The position numbers were made by a program, and so were the translations under genes. Positions 61,566-64,000 of a stretch of DNA of 64,000 nucleotides are shown piece by piece (within the stretch, counting starts at the first letter, position 1; every line of letters begins with the position of its first letter). The stretch covers positions 1 through 64,000 of the forward strand of contig CAUYUJ010019919.1 of assembly GCA_963575745.1 (NCBI GenBank). Reading direction: 5' to 3'. The stretch is from Prorocentrum cordatum (taxonomy: Eukaryota; Sar; Dinophyceae; Prorocentrales; Prorocentraceae). The notes under the pieces are model-generated. The model was not told the DNA's origin. It made no database searches and was given only the letters and a program-made list of their open reading frames with translations.

Positions 61566-61712
61566 AACACACAGACACAGTGAATCGTCGATTCCCAGAG
61601 AATATGAGAAGATATGGGAAGTGGTGGGGAAGACAAAAAACCCCAAACATATGGAAAAATAGGGGGAATCCTGTTATTGGTGTGTATTTATTTGTGTGTC
61701 CCAGGGCCCCTT
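61566..61712. mobile_element. Dispersed repeat family D, copy 3
   Basis: CACACAGACACAGTGAATCG to TTTGTGTGTCCCAGGGCCCC. It separates two duplicated (GAC)n/GGTGTCCCTCGAT segments (61315-61510 and 61715-61800). Confidence 0.8.
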
Positions 61713-61886
61713 CAACGACGGCGACGACGACGACGGCGACGACGACGACGGTGTCCCTCGATAGCCTTCGGTGGCCTTCGGCGGCCTCTGGTGGTCGGCG
61801 ACGACGAACACGGACGAGAGGAGGAACTACGACGAAGCTGGTCGCCGGGCGCGTGGGTCCCGAGGGACACGCCAGGACTCCCAAGC

Positions 61887-62021
61887 GGGGTCCGAGTAGA
61901 TGGGGTCGGAGGGTCGCGCCGCATTGCCGATGCATCGGCGGTGCGGCTCGACGTGGGGCCACGACGTGCTCCACGCCGGCGTTCGCCGATGCATCGCCAA
62001 CCGTGCTCCGGCCCCATCTGT
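61887..62021. mobile_element. Inverted-repeat element family A, copy 5
   Basis: GGGGTCCGAGTAGATGGGGT, then CGGAGGGTCGCGCCGC at the left; GTGCTCCGGCCCCATCTGTA at the right, with part of the right arm lost. Internal TGCTCCACGCCGGCG. Confidence 0.82.
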
Positions 62022-62117
62022 AGTCGGGCTCCAGCTATAGGAGGGCTCCAGAAGCGGGTCCCGAGGTTGTCGCCGTCCTCGTGCTCCTGGGGCTCTCCAC
62101 GGTCCCTGGGGCTGTCG

Positions 62118-62309
62118 TTAAGTCGGGCGTGTCCCCCTACAGGGGGATTTTCGACGAAGAACAAAAAACACCAAAGATACCCCCAAAAGGCCAAAAAATA
62201 GTCAAAACATAGTCCCCATTCTATTGCTGGACTATTTTTGGATTATTTTTTGGGGTACTTTTTATTTTTCGTCGAACATCCCCCTGTATGGGGGACAGGC
62301 CCGACTTCA
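62118..62309. mobile_element. Inverted-repeat element family B, copy 4 (best preserved)
   Basis: TTAAGTCGGGCGTGTCCCCC, then TACAGGGGGATTTTCGACGA at the left; TCGTCGAACATCCCCCTGTA, then TGGGGGACAGGCCCGACTT at the right. Arms of about 40 bp around an AT-rich core with CCAAAAAATAGTC and GACTATTTTTGG, also inverted. Confidence 0.9.
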
Positions 62310-63225
62310 GGCTGTCAGCAAACGGCTCAGGACGGAGAGTTGGTCCTAGGCCTCGGGGTCCTCGACCCGCTTCCCTCAGGACCCGCCTCTCTCATGCCAG
62401 CATCGAGGCTCGCTCGAGAGGGCGGCATCGGGGCCGCAAAAGGGGGGGTGGGGGGATCGAGGGTTGCAGGCGAGTGGCCCTACATCCGAGGAGGAGCAGG
62501 TGTCGGCGATTGCCGCCGGACCCCTACCTCGCCGCCACGGCTGGATCCTCATGGAACGTCCAAGTCCGAACGCGCGCTGGGAGAGGTCCCGGGAGCAGCG
62601 GTATTGGTACTTTCTTGCGCCCCCACATGCAGGGGCCCCAAGTGGCACCCGGGCTGCTGCGGCGGCGGGCCCAGGCTCTCCGGGGGCGTCGGAGGGGGGG
62701 GGGGAGGATTGCTTTCGACCCCGAAACCAAGGACACCACCCCACCTACGGCCCTCCATGTTGCGCTACGGCCCATCGGGGGCCGTGGCGCATACCACGCA
62801 AATGCCCACGCCAGATCTCCTGGTATACGCCAAGCCCCGTGGGGTCGTAGGCGGGGTGGTGTCGTTTGTTTTCTCGTCCACTGCTTGGGGGGGGAGGGGG
62901 TCCTGGCCGGGGCACAGGTCTCCTCGATCTCATGGCCCCCTCGGTGTCGTGACCGCGGCCGGGCGCCGAAGATCGATGCTCGATCGAGGGGGCCACCTCA
63001 ATCTCTAGTCGGCATGGTTTATGGTTAAGACCAGGACGGTCTCTGATCGTCTTCGATCCCCTAACTTTCGTTCCTCCTCCTCCTCCTCCTGCCTGGGTCG
63101 GAGGAGGAAGGGGCGGCACCTGCATGTGTGTTTTTTGGGGGGGTTCGAGGGCCTGCGTGGCGCAAGCTGTCGTGGCGCCAGGCTGGCCCCGCGGGAGGCC
63201 CCCTCGCGGGGGCCTCGTCGCCGCA
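62310..63225. other. GC-rich sequence, no gene recognised
   Basis: Long frames are open on both strands without known domains. The parts 62690-62930 contain G- and C-runs and a CCTACGGCCC...GGGGCCGTGG pair of inverted blocks. A short CTC run lies at 63068-63090. Confidence 0.4.
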
Positions 63226-63229
63226 GTTT

Positions 63230-63905
63230 CTGGAGGCCTCCTATGGGGGCCAACTTCGGGGCCTCTTCTGCGCCTCCAAGGGGCCTCTTGGGGGCTCTTG
63301 GCCCAAGAGCCCCCGAGAGTCTCGGGGGCCCCCGAGAGGGCCCCGAGAGTCTTGGGGGCCCCCGAGGAGGGCCCCGAGGCCCCCAGAAGTCTTGAGGCGC
63401 CCCGGAGAGCCCCAAGAGTCTCGGGGGCCTCCGGGGCGCCTCGTGGAGCCTCTTGGGGGCCTCTCGGGGCAGAAGGCCTGGACGTTTGGGCCACGTTCCC
63501 TCTCTTGCGCCCCTTTCGGGGCCGTGTTGGGGCCCTCTTGGGCCGTTGGGGGCATTTGTTGGGCCGCCTTGCCTTCTTGGGCCGTGTTGGGGCCCCCTTG
63601 GAGGCCTGTTGTGCCGTCTTGGTGCGGTCTTGGGGGCCTCTGGGGCCGTCTGGGAGCGTCGGGGAGTCGAAATGGCAAGAACGCCCAAATCTTGCAAAAA
63701 CCTAAGGAGAATATATGAGTTCGGCCTCTTGGGGCCCCCTTCTTGGGAGGCCTCCTGGAGGCCTCTTGGGAGGCCTCTCTTGGCGACCTCGTGGGGCGTC
63801 TTGGAGGCCTCTCGGGCCGTCTGGGGGCCACCTCGAGCGCCTCGGAGCGGTCGTTCGGCGACTCGGGGCCCTCTTGGCCCATCTTGGGGGGCAATGTTAT
63901 TCTAC
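63230..63905. repeat. 12-bp minisatellite, third locus
   Basis: GGCCTCTTGGGG/GGGGGCCCCCGAGAG units in both orientations: 63296-63430 contains an inverted stretch (CCCCGAGAGTCTCGGGGGCC) that can fold back. The spacer CTTGCAAAAACCTAAGG at 63694 corresponds to the spacers of the first two loci. Confidence 0.9.
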
Positions 63906-64000
63906 CGACGCTATTTTAAATAGTTTCCTAGCCCAATCAAAAAGCACAAACATGCTGCAGATTGCGTGTAATTCTTATTGGGGCCTCTCGAGGTTCTGTC
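63906..64000. other. Right edge, no feature
   Basis: AT-richer sequence running off the window. Nothing recognisable. Confidence 0.4.

Overview
This window looks like a stretch of a dinoflagellate nuclear genome (GC-rich, repeat-swamped, probably a free-living or symbiotic core dinoflagellate; the species cannot be fixed from this). Three things say so. An exact 22-nt dinoflagellate spliced-leader sequence sits at 33851-33872. The one clear host gene has introns with GA and GC donors and the AG|G junction habit described for dinoflagellates. Huge trinucleotide and dinucleotide arrays fill much of the rest. Nothing here looks bacterial: there are no operons, ribosome binding sites, tRNAs, rRNAs or CRISPR arrays that I can support.

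Layout. 1-4760: the 3' three-quarters of a non-LTR (LINE-like) retrotransposon (element 1), entering from the left edge, with endonuclease, reverse transcriptase, RNase H and a C-terminal zinc-binding tail, broken by two in-frame stops and one frameshift. 4761-10202: minisatellites and (GTC)n, (GAG)n and (GAT)n arrays. 10203-22506: the gene for ribosomal protein eL36 (RPL36), 112 codons in four exons spread over 12.3 kb. All three introns are phase 2 with donors GA, GC and GC, and the two large ones are packed with satellites and small foldback elements. 22507-33050: a mosaic of short inverted-repeat elements (MITE-like), trinucleotide arrays and polypyrimidine tracts. 33050-33850: about 800 bp of (CA)n. 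33851-41948: a nearly complete second LINE-like element (element 2). It starts exactly with the spliced leader, carries a gag-like ORF1 with a zinc finger and coiled coils, a nine-copy 108-bp (36-codon) in-frame repeat, then endonuclease, RT, RNase H and two C-terminal CxxC...C knuckles, and ends against another (CA)n tract. 41949-51050: more MITE-like elements, satellites and low-repeat DNA with no recognisable gene. 51060-55110 and 63230-63900: long arrays of a degenerate 12-bp unit (GGCCTCTTGGGG). 53664-53685: a second, decayed spliced-leader relic. 55300-55795: (GCC)n. 56446-56826: an ORF resembling an HNH-type nuclease. 57410-58025: a 73-bp tandem array. 58030-63230: further MITE-like copies and arrays.

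How it fits together. Only RPL36 looks like a functioning host gene. It must be transcribed through several kb of simple repeat and spliced at non-GT donors, then presumably trans-spliced. The retroelements supply the enzymology that can explain the mosaic: element 2 looks like a cDNA copy of a spliced-leader-capped LINE RNA inserted in a CA microsatellite. At least ten families of short inverted-repeat elements recur across the window, several of them inside RPL36 introns. Most long open frames in the window are by-products of repeats whose unit is a multiple of three.
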